Shown here one piece after another: positions 30,103 through 41,870 of a DNA stretch of 64,000 nucleotides; position 1 is the stretch's first letter; each line of letters opens with the position of its first letter. This DNA comes from Pyropia yezoensis (Eukaryota > Rhodophyta > Bangiophyceae > Bangiales > Bangiaceae). Location: the NCBI GenBank assembly GCA_009829735.1, contig CM020618.1, forward strand, positions 21,313,346 through 21,377,345. The letters are read 5' to 3'. A model generated the notes under the pieces. The model ran no database searches, had not been told where the DNA came from, and saw nothing but the letters and a program-made list of their open reading frames with translations. The position numbers and the translations under genes are program-made.

Positions 30103-33100
30103 CCCCGCGATGGTAACCGTGTTTCCACCCGCCGCGCGCCCCGGTGGGGTCCCACCCCCACCACCACCGGCCCCGCTGCAGCCGGCGGCGTCGGGTAGTC
30201 GGCGCGCCGCCACCAGCACCCGTTCTTTTGGGGCTGTGGCGCCAGCACCACCCCGCCGGCGTCTGGGCCATGAGCAGTCCCGAAAAGCCAAACAGGTCAG
30301 TGATGGACGCCACGCGGGCGCCGCCGGCCGCCAACTGCACCCGCTGCGTGGAGCCCGACGAGGAGCGGCCGCTAAACTTAGCCAGCAGCAGGTCGTGCTT
30401 GAGGGCCCCCCCAAACAGGTTGGCCATGTACTCTGTCACCCCATTGATGGACGAGCGGCCGAGGTCGGCCAGCGGCCCCGTGTAGCCGCCCCGCGATGCC
30501 TCCGCGTTGCGGTGGTAAGTGCACTGCCGGCCGTCGTCGCGGCGCGGTTCCGGTTGGGGTGGCCATAGTAGCCGCCCCGCGACAGGCGGAGGAGCTTGTC
30601 CTTTTGGGTAAAGCCCGCCGCCGAGGCGTCGCAGCCAATGGCGACGTCGCCAAAGCCCCCATTGGGCCCGTTATCGGTTCCGTAAAGCTCACCGTTGGTG
30701 TGGAGGACCATGGTGTAGCTGTTGCGGATACCCGACGCGTGGACGGCCACACCCCAGCCTCCCGTCTGCCTCGACATCGCGCATCGGGCGTCTGGTCATA
30801 GGTGACGTGGCCGTCAAAGTTAGGAGCGTGCACGGCCGCCCGCAGCACTGCCGCCGACAGGGGCGTTTCGTCAACGCCGCCCAGACGAATCCCCCGCACG
30901 TTGGCGCCCATGTTGGTCTGGCCGCCGGCGACCAGCAGCAGCCGACCCTCTTGGTCCCACTCCAGCGCCTGAACCGCATGGTCGTGGTTCGATACGGGCA
31001 GCCCCGACAGCAGCACCTGATCCACCACAGGCAGTTGTCGCCGGTGCTGGGCCGCAGCACCACAACTTCCCCATTGTCCCACTCGGACAGCGGCGGCCGT
31101 GGTTCTGCGTATAGTAGAGCAGGCTGGTGGCCGCCAGGAGGGACAGGCCGTCGCCGTCCGCCATGGGGTCAAACGCCAGCGACAGCACGCTCCGCTTTTC
31201 CCCCACCGACTCGGAGACGCACGAGTCCGTTACCACGTGCGTGGTGGGGTCCACCGTCAGCGCCTGGATGTACTCCTTGTACTGGCCGACGTACACGCGG
31301 CCGTCGGGGCCGAGCGCAATGGATGTTGGCCCAGCAATGTAGTAGTCCCCACCGTTGGCCGACTTGAGCGACGTCTCAGTAAACTTGATAGGGTCCGCAG
31401 CCGCCGCCTCGTAGGTGTATGTCAAGCCGCCGCTGACGCCGCCCTCTCCGGCCACGCCCCCTCCCGTCGTCACCACCACGTCCACGTCACCCGCGGCGGC
31501 CGCCGCCGGCGCTTCCACCGTCAGCCGGGTCGACCCGTCCCGCACCACGCCGTTGCAGAGACTCCCCCAAATGTCACCTGCGTATCGGCCGTGTAAAAAC
31601 CCACCCCGTCACAGTCACGCGGGTGCCCTGGCTCAGCCCACCCGACGCGGGTTCAATACCAGTAACAACGGGAACCACCGTCGCGCGGTCCCACTCCATG
31701 GACCCCTTTGGCATGGGGCCGCTCCCGGCGGCAGTCACGGATACCGTCGCCGCGGGCACCGCCGCTGTTGTGGCGGTAGGTGGTGACCGCCTCGTGCATC
31801 CCCGCAGCCAGCCACACCTGCCCAGAGGCCGTCGACGATCCGCCCGCCGACGCTGCCAGCACCGATGCCCCGTCCACGGTCAGCTCCATCTCACCGCTGG
31901 CAAAGGCCGCATCAAACGCATACGCCCCATCGACGGTGCCTTGTACAAGAAGAGGCAGCGCTGCTTGAAGCCAGACCGCCCTTGGGGGCCCTCTGGGAAG
32001 GAGGCCGCCGTCGGGAAGTTCAAGTCCTCGCTCACCGCCGCAAAGATGGGTTTCTCCTCCCCACAGCGTTGCCTGCGTAGTAGTAGCAGTAGGCGCCTGG
32101 CGCCAGGGAGCCCACCACCGTCACCACTGACTCAGCGTCGCTCGCGTTACCCCCATCGTCCACCACCGTCAGCTTGACAGCGGTGGTGCCAAGGGGAAAC
32201 TCCACTACCACCGAGATGCCCGACCCGAGCTCCTCACCCGTCGCCATCGCCGTCCAAATGAACGACAAGAGCTCCCGGAAGAGCCGTCGTCGTGGAAGCG
32301 GTGGGTGTGCGAGTCGTAGGCAGAAAGCGTGACGCTCTGTCGCCCGTTGCCGTCAATGTCCACTACAGCCGAGGGGTGAGGGTCAATGACCGCGTGCGCA
32401 AAGTGGTCATCAGGCGTGGGGGCGGGGGGGGGGGCGCGCCGCGGTCCCCGTTGGTGTCATGGGCGTCGGGGGGACTGGGGTGACCACGGGCGGCGTCGCG
32501 GGTGCTCCCGCAGCGGCCATCACCTCAATCCCCTGCAGCATCGCGTTCTCCACACTCGACTTGAGCATCAGGTGAAGGCCGCCCGACCCGACCACCGCCA
32601 CCGACAGTGTGCGGCTGGACGCTGTCGCCCAGTATGCCGACTCAAACACGTCGACCTTGTCCAGCGTCACGGTCGCCCCTCCCCCGGTGGCAGTGATTGA
32701 AAACACCGCCCGCCAATGAACGCTGCTCCCGCTGTACAGCTCAGCAAAGTGGAGCCGCAGGGTGTAGGTGCCCGCCGGAAGGGGGAAACGTGTAGGCCAG
32801 CTCCTTACCCCACCGTTGAGTGGCGTAGATGGCAGCCCGGCGCCGCGTCTGGCGCAGCGGTTGGACACCTCCTTCGCGCTCGTCCACACCTTCGTTGCAG
32901 GGCCGTTGGTCACATACGGGGTGTCGGGGGTATAGCCCGCCACGGCGGGGCCGCCCACGTTGAGCCGCAGCGTTGCCGGCGCAGGTGCCGTGGGCTCCTT
33001 CTCTTCCACCTCGGTGGCAGGGCCCCCTTCATCATCCGGTGTCCTCCTCGTCGTCACTACCACGCCTCATCGTCGCTGCCCGTCCCCATCGTCGCCGGCC

Positions 33101-33725
33101 TGCCCCATTGTCGCTTCCCGCGCCATCGTCGCCGCCCGTTGTGCTCCCGCGGTGGACCTCAATGGCGCTGACAAACGCGTTCTGCACCTTGCTGGTGAAG
33201 GTCACAGCCAGCCCCCCCCCTCCTTCCACCGCGGCAGGGTAGGAGCGTACCAGGGCCGGTCCCGCGCCCCGCCTGAAGCCCACAAAAATGTCGAGCCCCG
33301 TCTCGACCGTCACCCCCCCCACCGCCACGTCAAGCATACGGCGGCCGGGGGCATAGGCGCCTGACCACACCTCTGCCCAGTGGAGAGTCACCGTGTAGGC
33401 ACCCGCGGGAAGGGGGAGGGTGTACGTGAACGCCCCACCGCTCGAGGCGTAGCGCTGGGGTGGTGAAAAGAGCCGGGGCGGGTGGTGCCGGTGATGGGGC
33501 CGCTGACGATGGTGTAGGAGGTGGTGGCTGCCCCAGAGACGTAGGCCGCCGGGTTGTCGGCGGCGAACGGGCCGCTACCGCCGCCGTTGCCGCATTGATT
33601 GCTAGGACGGCGGGCGCAGGTGCAGCGGCTGCGGGGGAGAGCGATGCAAGAAGAAGACCCGAAGCCGCAGCAGCCGTGGCAAGGACGGCCGTCGCCGCTG
33701 CCAGGGCGGGGTGATACCGCGTCAT
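30103..33725 (-). pseudogene. Y gene, partial copy right of the gap, many frameshifts
   Basis: Homologous to Y from the C-terminal IPT domain (cut by the gap) to the signal peptide, ATG at 33725. Many single-base insertions and deletions, mostly in short homopolymers (for example 30,145, 30,540, 31,090, 31,550, 32,065, 32,440 and 33,040), break it into short frames although base identity to the other copies is otherwise very high. Substitutions are rare, which is the pattern of unpolished long-read consensus rather than a pseudogene drifting by mutation. It may therefore be an intact gene in reality, or a falsely duplicated contig end. It shares Thr of NSYTMVL with copy 1. Confidence 0.75.
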
Positions 33726-35664
33726 TGTGGTGCAGCGGGGTGGGGGAGGGGGCGGGCCGTTGGGATAAGCGCGGGTGGTGTCCAACTCAAGAATAGAACC
33801 GCACCGTGGGCCTGGATAGAGGCGTGCTGGTGTTGGCTGGTGATGAAGGTGACGATAGCGATGAGGCGGAGAGGGGGGATGGGGGTGCTGGGGTACAAGG
33901 TGGCGATGAGATGGGGAGTGGAGAAGCTGGGAGTGGATGCGGTGCGGGATGAAGCTGCTGGATGGCCACACGTTCTCCATCCCACCCGCCGCTCCACCCC
34001 CTGCCTATGTACCCAAGGAATGCCCTCAACAGGACGACGTCCCGCTGCCACCACTGCCGCTCGCGGCACACATGGCGCCACGGAAAGTCCCGCACAGAGG
34101 CGTGGCCGCAGCAGCGATCCTCCCACCACAGGCGTACAGAAAGAGGGGATTGGAGGGGTGACACGGCTCCCGGTGGCACGACAGCGGCGCGACCCTCCCC
34201 TGCCCCAAAGCCATCGTCGACCATACCTTTTCCCACTCCTTCGCAGTGGCCCTTCAGGAAACACGGCTGGCACGGGGGAGGCCACCGGTGGCACGGATCC
34301 CCCACCCCCCCTCCGCTCCTCCTCGCCCTCCATCGGCCTTGCCTCACCCCCCTCCCCGCGGGCGTTCCCATGGCACCCGGAAGTAACGTGGCGTGCGCCC
34401 TTTCAGCTCCTAGCGGCGGCACGTACGTGTGCACAGAGCGGAGATAGGGGCAGAGGGGGTGGGTGACGTCTGAACGGCCTCCACCGCTGCCTGCCAGCCG
34501 GGGGGGGTGGGGGGGTGGGGGAAGCGTCGGAGGAGCGAAATAGGGGCGCCAGAGCTTCTCCGCGCCCTTCTCCGTATCCCCCCTCATGCCCCTCGTTGCG
34601 GTGGGGGAGTGCCAACAATCGTGTGGCCGCGGGGGGGGGGGCCAAAACGCCAGACACGACAGCGGTCCCCCCTCCTCGCTGCACCAAAATCTGCGTCTCG
34701 CGTCTGCCGTACTATGTCTATGTACTTTCTCGGGCCAAGAGAGTTCTTGTCGCCCATTGGGCCAGCAATGAAATGAGACCTCTTTGCGTCTACGATAAGA
34801 AAGTGGGAACCTAACCGTTTGCGTCTTCACTCTGGGAAAGGAGGAAACCTGCTCAGTTTTTCTCCAAAGTCAAAGGGATCACCATCAATCGCTTGGCAAG
34901 CGGATGCCGACGAGAATGTCCGTGCATCCGCACGTCACCCACCTGCTCGGCTTGTTGATGGCAGCACGCTCAACCGGGACGCGGCCGGCTGTGCCGTTCA
35001 AGGCACGCCGCGGCGACCCGGCCAGAGGTCTGTTCGATCCTCCACATTCCCCGTGCCACCACCTGGCAGCTGCCAAGTTCTCGTCGGTCTGGGCAGGCGG
35101 CCTCTGTTACTGCGCGCTGTCGCCTTGCATCCACAGGACGCGGCCGTCGACTCACGGCCGCCGCTGCCCCCCCCCCTCATTCACTGTCTGTCGGGTGCGC
35201 CACGGCATGACAAGCACCCTTGCGGCGGTGGACACATGGATGACAGCCGTGGGATGTGCCACGCGCGGCCGCCGCGGCGGTAGCGGCAGCAGCAGTTGGC
35301 GGTGGGTGGCGGTGACGGGCATCGGGCGGCGGGCGCAGCTGTGAGGGGCGATGGACGAGGCTGTGGGAGAGCCGTGGGTGCGGCTGTGCGGGAGCTGTTG
35401 ACGGGTGGCAGCGTCGGGACTGGCGTCGCTGTGACTGCCTTCCCCAGCGTGCGTGCCATGGGTGGCAGGCGGTCGTTAAGATGACCCCGTGGACCGAAAG
35501 GAGGGAGCCGTCTTGCTTCGTCACAAGTCGCACGCTCCGCTGTCTTGCGCACCAGCTACCCTTCCCTCCCTCGTGCATCTCCCTTCCTTACCATCTGCAA
35601 CCTTTCCGCCACTCTTGCCGCGACCAATCCTCCCCAGCGCTCATCTCATCTCTCGCTCGTCGCC
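33726..35664. promoter_or_regulatory. Divergent intergenic region between a Y and an X gene
   Basis: 1.94 kb between the start of Y (minus) and the start of X (plus), so any promoter elements for both lie here. The region recurs at 40,765-42,696 and, inverted, at 58,080-60,011. It contains poly-G/C runs (about 34,500 and 34,630) and no recognisable TATA box or coding domain. Confidence 0.45.
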
Positions 35665-36687
35665 ATGGGTGCTCGCCGCTCGCTCGTCGTGGCCGTTGCC
35701 GCCGTGACCGCCACCGCCGCCGTCGCTTCGTCTGTGGCGGCCGCGTCGGTGGCGGCATCGGACCGGACGTTTGTGGTCGTCCACAAGCCGGTGGTGGTGG
35801 CGCCGACGCGGGCGCCGACGCGGGCGCCGACGCCCAAGCCTACCCCCTGCCTCGTCAAGTTCGACTGCTCCACCGCCCGCACCATCGCCGCCCAGTGCCC
35901 GACGGTCGTCCGGCAGGCGGTGGCGTGCCACGGCGGCGGCGGCCACAAGTGGGCCGTCCAAAAGTACGGGTCGACCACCTGCTACGCCGACGTGACGGTG
36001 TCACGGCCGTGCACCAAGACGGTGCCGGTGGCGCGGACGTGCGTCAAGGCGTGTGCGACGCCGGTGCCGACGCCGTGCACGCGGAGCGTGGTGTGCAACA
36101 AGGTGGAGACGGTGGACGTGGACTGCTCGACGACGACGGCGGTGGTGGTGGCGTGCCCCAAGACGGCCGAGTTCTTTGATGCGGCGGGCAAGCCGCTGGC
36201 CATCTGCCAGACGCTGAAGAAGACGGCCAAGACGTGCAGCAAGGAGGTGGTGACGGCGGCCAAGTGTGTGGTGCCGTGCGCGACGGCCAAGGCGACGCGG
36301 GCGCCCCGGACGACGCGGACGCCCAAGGTGGTGGCGCCCAAGGCGGCGGTGGTGCAGAAGAAGGGGGTGCTGGGGGTGCCGACCAAGACGTGGGTGAACC
36401 TGCTCGGCAAGGTGGTGACGGCGGTGGTCAACAAGAAGGGTGGTGTCGTGGTGGTGCCGACTGCGGCGCCCACGGCAGCGCCCACGGCCGCCCCCACGGT
36501 TGCTCCCACTGCGGTGCCCACTGCGGTGCCCACCGCCACTTTGTCGCCGCCAACGTCCGTGTCGGCGGGCAATGGCGGCAATGGCGGCAACGGTGGCGCC
36601 GGCCCCGACGGCGGCAACGGCGGCGCCGGCGGTGTGGGCGGCGACGCGGTGATTGACGCGTCGCCTGCTGCGCGGTTTGACTACTGA
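35665..36687 (+). CDS. X gene copy 2: secreted Cys-rich Pro/Thr-repeat protein
   Basis: 340 residues, same architecture as copy 1: signal peptide, PTRAPT repeat, 16-Cys domain, APTA repeat, Gly/Asn run. It is the reference for the second allele type: Ala-Arg-Thr-Ile and Gln in the STARTIAAQCP segment and Val in SVVCNK, with linked silent differences (for example GCTTCG in the signal-peptide part and GTGGAGACG before VDVDC). The right-arm X gene (57,045-58,079) shares these variants. An AATAAA lies at 36753-36758. The next gene, Y, converges on it with its stop at 36,938. Confidence 0.82.
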   Translation: MGARRSLVVAVAAVTATAAVASSVAAASVAASDRTFVVVHKPVVVAPTRAPTRAPTPKPTPCLVKFDCSTARTIAAQCPTVVRQAVACHGGGGHKWAVQKYGSTTCYADVTVSRPCTKTVPVARTCVKACATPVPTPCTRSVVCNKVETVDVDCSTTTAVVVACPKTAEFFDAAGKPLAICQTLKKTAKTCSKEVVTAAKCVVPCATAKATRAPRTTRTPKVVAPKAAVVQKKGVLGVPTKTWVNLLGKVVTAVVNKKGGVVVVPTAAPTAAPTAAPTVAPTAVPTAVPTATLSPPTSVSAGNGGNGGNGGAGPDGGNGGAGGVGGDAVIDASPAARFDY

Positions 36688-36937
36688 GGCTGCGCCCGCC
36701 GTGCCCGCGGTCCGCCCCATCCATGACACGTCGACCATTGTGGTAACTGTAAAATAAACGACACGTTCTGTATGCTTCCTGTGTCTGTTGACATTGTTGT
36801 GTCTCATGCTTTCTTTCGTTTCTCGCCTGCGGAACACGATGTGTGACGTGGCAGCCCTTGTAAAGCTCGCCACAAATAGTTATATGTTAAACGTCCTACG
36901 ATACCACGATATCACCACCCCCCCTCCTTGCCCGCCC

Positions 36938-39900
36938 CTACTTGTCCATGTACCAGTAGTCCCCCCGCCCTGCCGTCATGGCGCTCACCCGCCCCTCGGA
37001 GGTGGTCACCACTACCCGCACCAGGGAGCCGGGCGTCCCCCGCGGCGCGGTGCACTGGAAGGACCGCCCGTCGACAGCCACGGCGCGCACGTCCGTGCAG
37101 GGGGCGCCGCCAATGGTGGCGGCGGGGATCCCCTCCCCAAAGTGGTGCCCCGCGATGGTAACCGTGTTTCCACCCGCCGCGCGCCCCCGGTGGGGTCCCA
37201 CCCCCACCACCACCGGCCCCGCTGCAGCCGGCGGCGTCGGGTAGTCGGGCGCCGCCACCAGCACCCGGTTCTTTTGGGGCTGTGGCGCCAGCACCACCCC
37301 CGCCGGCGTCTGGGCCATGAGCAGTCCCGAAAAGCCAAACAGGTCAGTGATGGACGCCACGCGGGCGCCGCCGGCCGCCAACTGCACCCGCTGCGTGGAG
37401 CCCGACGAGGAGCGGCCGCTAAACTTAGCCAGCAGCAGGTCGTGCTTGAGGGCCCCCCCAAACAGGTTGGCCATGTACTCTGTCACCCCATTGATGGACG
37501 AGCGGCCGAGGTCGGCCAGCGGCCCCGTGTAGCCGCCCCGCGATGCCTCCGCGTTGCGGTGGTAAGTGCACTGCCGGCCGTCGTCGCGGGCGCGGTTCCG
37601 GTTGGGGTGGCCATAGTAGCCGCCCCGCGACAGGCGGAGGAGCTTGTCCTTTTGGGTAAAGCCCGCCGCCGAGGCGTCGCAGCCAATGGCGACGTCGCCA
37701 AAGCCCCCATTGGGCCCGTTATCGGTTCCGTAAAGCTCACCGTTGGTGTGGAGGACCATGGCGTAGCTGTTGCGGATACCCGACGCGTGGACGGCCACAC
37801 CCCAGCCTCCCGTCTGCCTCGACATCCGCGCATCGGCCGTCTGGTCATAGGTGACGTGGCCGTCAAAGTTAGGAGCGTGCACGGCCGCCCGCAGCACTGC
37901 CGCCGACAGGGGCGTTTCGTCAACGCCGCCCAGACGAATCCCCCGCACGTTGGCGCCCATGTTGGTCTGGCCGCCGGCGACCAGCAGCAGCCGACCCTCT
38001 TGGTCCCACTCCAGCGCCTGAACCGCATGGTCGTGGTTCGATACGGGCAGCCCCGACAGCAGCACCTGATCCACCACCAGGCAGTTGTCGCCGGTGCTGG
38101 GCCGCAGCACCACAACTTCCCCATTGTCCCACTCGGACAGCGGGCGGCCGTGGTTCTGCGTATAGTAGAGCAGGCTGGTGGCCGCCAGGAGGGACAGGCC
38201 GTCGCCGTCCGCCATGGGGTCAAACGCCAGCGACAGCACGCTCCGCTTTTCCCCCACCGACTCGGAGACGCACGAGTCCGTTACCACGTGCGTGGTGGGG
38301 TCCACCGTCAGCGCCTGGATGTACTCCTTGTACTGGCCGACGTACACGCGGCCGTCGGGGCCGAGCGCAATGGATGTTGGCCCAGCAATGTAGTAGTCCC
38401 CACCGTTGGCCGACTTGAGCGACGTCTCAGTAAACTTGATAGGGTCCGCAGCCGCCGCCTCGTAGGTGTATGTCAAGCCGCCGCTGACGCCGCCCTCTCC
38501 GGCCACGCCCCCTCCCGTCGTCACCACCACGTCCACGTCACCCGCGGCGGCCGCCGCCGGCGCTTCCACCGTCAGCCGGGTCGACCCGTCCCGCACCACC
38601 GCCGTTGCAGAGACTCCCCCAAATGTCACCTGCGTATCGGCCGTGTAAAAACCCACCCCCGTCACAGTCACGCGGGTGCCCTGGCTCAGCCCACCCGACG
38701 CGGGTTCAATACCAGTAACAACGGGAACCACCGTCGCGCGGTCCCACTCCATGGACCCCTTTGGCATGGGGCCGCTCCCGGCGGCAGTCACGGATACCGT
38801 CGCCGCGGCACCGCCGCTGTTGTGGCGGTAGGTGGTGACCGCCTCGTGCATCCCCGCAGCCAGCCACACCTGCCCAGAGGCCGTCGACGATCCGCCCGCC
38901 GACGCTGCCAGCACCGATGCCCCGTCCACGGTCAGCTCCATCTCACCGCTGGCAAAGGCCGCATCAAACGCATACGCCCCATCGACGGGTGCCTTGTACA
39001 AGAAGAGGCAGCGCTGCTTGAAGCCAGACCGCCCTTGGGGGCCCTCTGGGAAGGAGGCCGCCGTCGGGAAGTTCAAGTCCTCGCTCACCGCCGCAAAGAT
39101 GGGTTTCTCCTCCCCACCAGCGTTGCCTGCGTAGTAGTAGCAGTAGGCGCCTGGCGCCAGGGAGCCCACCACCGTCACCACTGACTCAGCGTCGCTCGCG
39201 TTACCCCCATCGTCCACCACCGTCAGCTTGACAGCGGTGGTGCCAAGGGGAAACTCCACTACCACCGAGATGCCCGACCCGAGCTCCTCACCCGTCGCCA
39301 TCGCCGTCCAAATGAACGACAAGAGCTCCCCGGAAGAGCCGTCGTCGTGGAAGCGGTGGGTGTGCGAGTCGTAGGCAGAAAGCGTGACGCTCTGTCGCCC
39401 GTTGCCGTCAATGTCCACTACAGCCGAGGGGTGAGGGTCAATGACCGCGTGCGCAAAGTGGTCATCAGGCGTGGGGGGGGGGCGCCCGCCGCGGTCCCCG
39501 TTGGTGTCATGGGCGTCGGGGGGACTGGGGTGACCACGGGCGGCGTCGCGGGTGCTCCCGCAGCGGCCATCACCTCAATCCCCTGCAGCATCGCGTTCTC
39601 CACACTCGACTTGAGCATCAGGTGAAGGCCGCCCGACCCGACCACCGCCACCGACAGTGTGCGGCTGGACGCTGTCGCCCAGTATGCCGACTCAAACACG
39701 TCGACCTTGTCCAGCGTCACGGTCGCCCCTCCCCCGGTGGCAGTGATTGAAAACACCCGCCCGCCAATGAACGCTGCTCCGCTGTACAGCTCAGCAAAGT
39801 GGAGCCGCAGGGTGTAGGTGCCCGCCGGAAGGGGAAACGTGTAGGCCAGCTCCTTACCCCACCGTTGAGTGGCGTAGATGGCAGCCGGCGCCGCGTCTGG

Positions 39901-40764
39901 CGCAGCGGTGGACACCTCCTTCGCGCTCGTCCACACCTTCGTTGCAGGGCCGTTGGTCACATACGGGGTGTCGGGGGTATAGCCCGCCACGGCGGGGCCG
40001 CCCACGTTGAGCCGCAGCGTTGCCGGCGCAGGTGCCGTGGGCTCCTTCTCTTCCACCTCGGTGGCAGGGCCCCCTTCATCATCGGTGTCCTCCTCGTCGT
40101 CACTACCCGCCTCATCGTCGCTGCCCGTCCCATCGTCGCCGCCTGCCCCATTGTCGCTTCCCGCGCCATCGTCGCCGCCCGTTGTGCTCCCGCGGTGGAC
40201 CTCAATGGCGCTGACAAACGCGTTCTGCACCTTGCTGGTGAAGGTCACAGCCAGCCCCCCCCCTCCTTCCACCGCGGCAGGGTAGGAGCGTACCAGGGCG
40301 GTCCGCGCCCCGCCTGAAGCCACAAAAATGTCGAGCCCCGTCTCGACCGTCACCCCCCCCACCGCCACGTCAAGCATACGGCGGCCGGGGGCATAGGCGC
40401 CTGACCACACCTCTGCCCAGTGGAGAGTCACCGTGTAGGCACCCGCGGGAAGGGGGAGGGTGTACGTGAACGCCCCACCGCTCGAGGCGTAGCGCTGGGT
40501 GGTGAAAAGAGCCGGGCGGGTGGTGCCGGTGATGGGGCCGCTGACGATGGTGTAGGAGGTGGTGGCTGCCCCAGAGACGTAGGCCGCCGGGTTGTCGGCG
40601 GCGAACGGGCCGCTACCGCCGCCGTTGCCGGCATTGATTGCTAGGACGGCGGGCGCAGGTGCAGCGGCTGCGGGGGAGAGCGATGCAAGAAGAAGACCCG
40701 AAGCCGCAGCAGCCGTGGCAAGGACGGCCGTCGCCGCTGCCAGGGCGGGGTGATACCGCGTCAT
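36938..40764 (-). CDS. Y gene copy in unit 2 / left palindrome arm, one frameshift
   Basis: ATG at 40764 and stop at 36938 span 3,827 bp, one base short of a whole number of codons. The frame breaks at a G10 run (39,473-39,482) in the linker between malectin 2 and the PKD-like domain, where copy 1 and the right-arm copy have 11. Everything else reads through: signal peptide and both malectins (39,480-40,764), then PKD to the C-terminal IPT (36,938-39,470). It differs from its mirror copy by Glu/Asp, Ala/Thr, Val/Met and Gly/Ser at four sites, and in each case copy 1 agrees with this one. The lost G may be a homopolymer error. Confidence 0.85.
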
Positions 40765-41870
40765 TGTGGTGCAGCGGGGTGGGGGAGGGGGCGGGCCGTT
40801 GGGATAAGCGCGGGTGGTGTCCAACTCAAGAATAGAACCGCACCGTGGGCCTGGATAGAGGCGTGCTGGTGTTGGCTGGTGATGAAGGTGACGATAGCGA
40901 TGAGGCGGAGAGGGGGGATGGGGGTGCTGGGGTACAAGGTGGCGATGAGATGGGGAGTGGAGAAGCTGGGAGTGGATGCGGTGCGGGATGAAGCTGCTGG
41001 ATGGCCACACGTTCTCCATCCCACCCGCCGCTCCACCCCCTGCCTATGTACCCAAGGAATGCCCTCAACAGGACGACGTCCCGCTGCCACCACTGCCGCT
41101 CGCGGCACACATGGCGCCACGGAAAGTCCCGCACAGAGGCGTGTCCGCAGCAGCGATCCTCCCACCACAGGCGTACAGAAAGAGGGGATTGGAGGGGTGA
41201 CACGGCTCCCGGTGGCACGACAGCGGCGCGACCCTCCCCTGCCCCAAAGCCATCGTCGACCATACCTTTTCCCACTTCCTTCGCAGTGGCCCTTCAGGAA
41301 ACACGGCTGGCACGGGGGAGGCCACCGTGGCACGGATCCCCCCACCCCCCCTCCGCTCCTCCTCGCCCTCCATCGGCCTTGCCTCACCCCCTCCCCGCGG
41401 GCGTTCCCATGGCACCCGGAAGTAACGTGGCGTGCGCCCTTTCAGCTCCTAGCGGCGGCACGTACGTGTGCACAGAGCGGAGATAGGGCAGAGGGGGTGG
41501 GTGACGTCTGAACGGCCTCCACCGCTGCTGCCAGCCGGGGGGGGTGGGGGGGTGGGGGAAGCGTCGGAGGAGCGAAATAGGGGCGCCAGAGCTTCTCCGC
41601 GCCCTTCTCCGTATCCCCCCTCATGCCCCTCGTTGCGGTGGGGGAGTGCCACAATCGTGTGGCCGCGGGGGGGGGGGCCAAAACGCCAGACACGACAGCG
41701 GTCCCCCCTCCTCGCTGCACAAAATCTGCGTCTCGCGTCTGCCGTACTATGTCTATGTACTTTCTCGGCCAAGAGAGTTCTTGTCGCCCATTGGGCCAGC
41801 AATGAAATGAGACCTCTTTGCGTCTACGATAAGAAAGTGGGAACCTAACCGTTTGCGTCTTCACTCTGGG

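Larger units (their letters stand above)
34837..41870. repeat. Tandem unit 2 of the X/Y array (7,034 bp, complete)
   Basis: The only complete unit in the window on one contig. Homology to unit 1 begins at AAAGGAGGAAACCTGCTCAG, and the same bases restart at 41,871. X to X spacing (ATG to ATG) is 7,032 bp. Confidence 0.92.
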
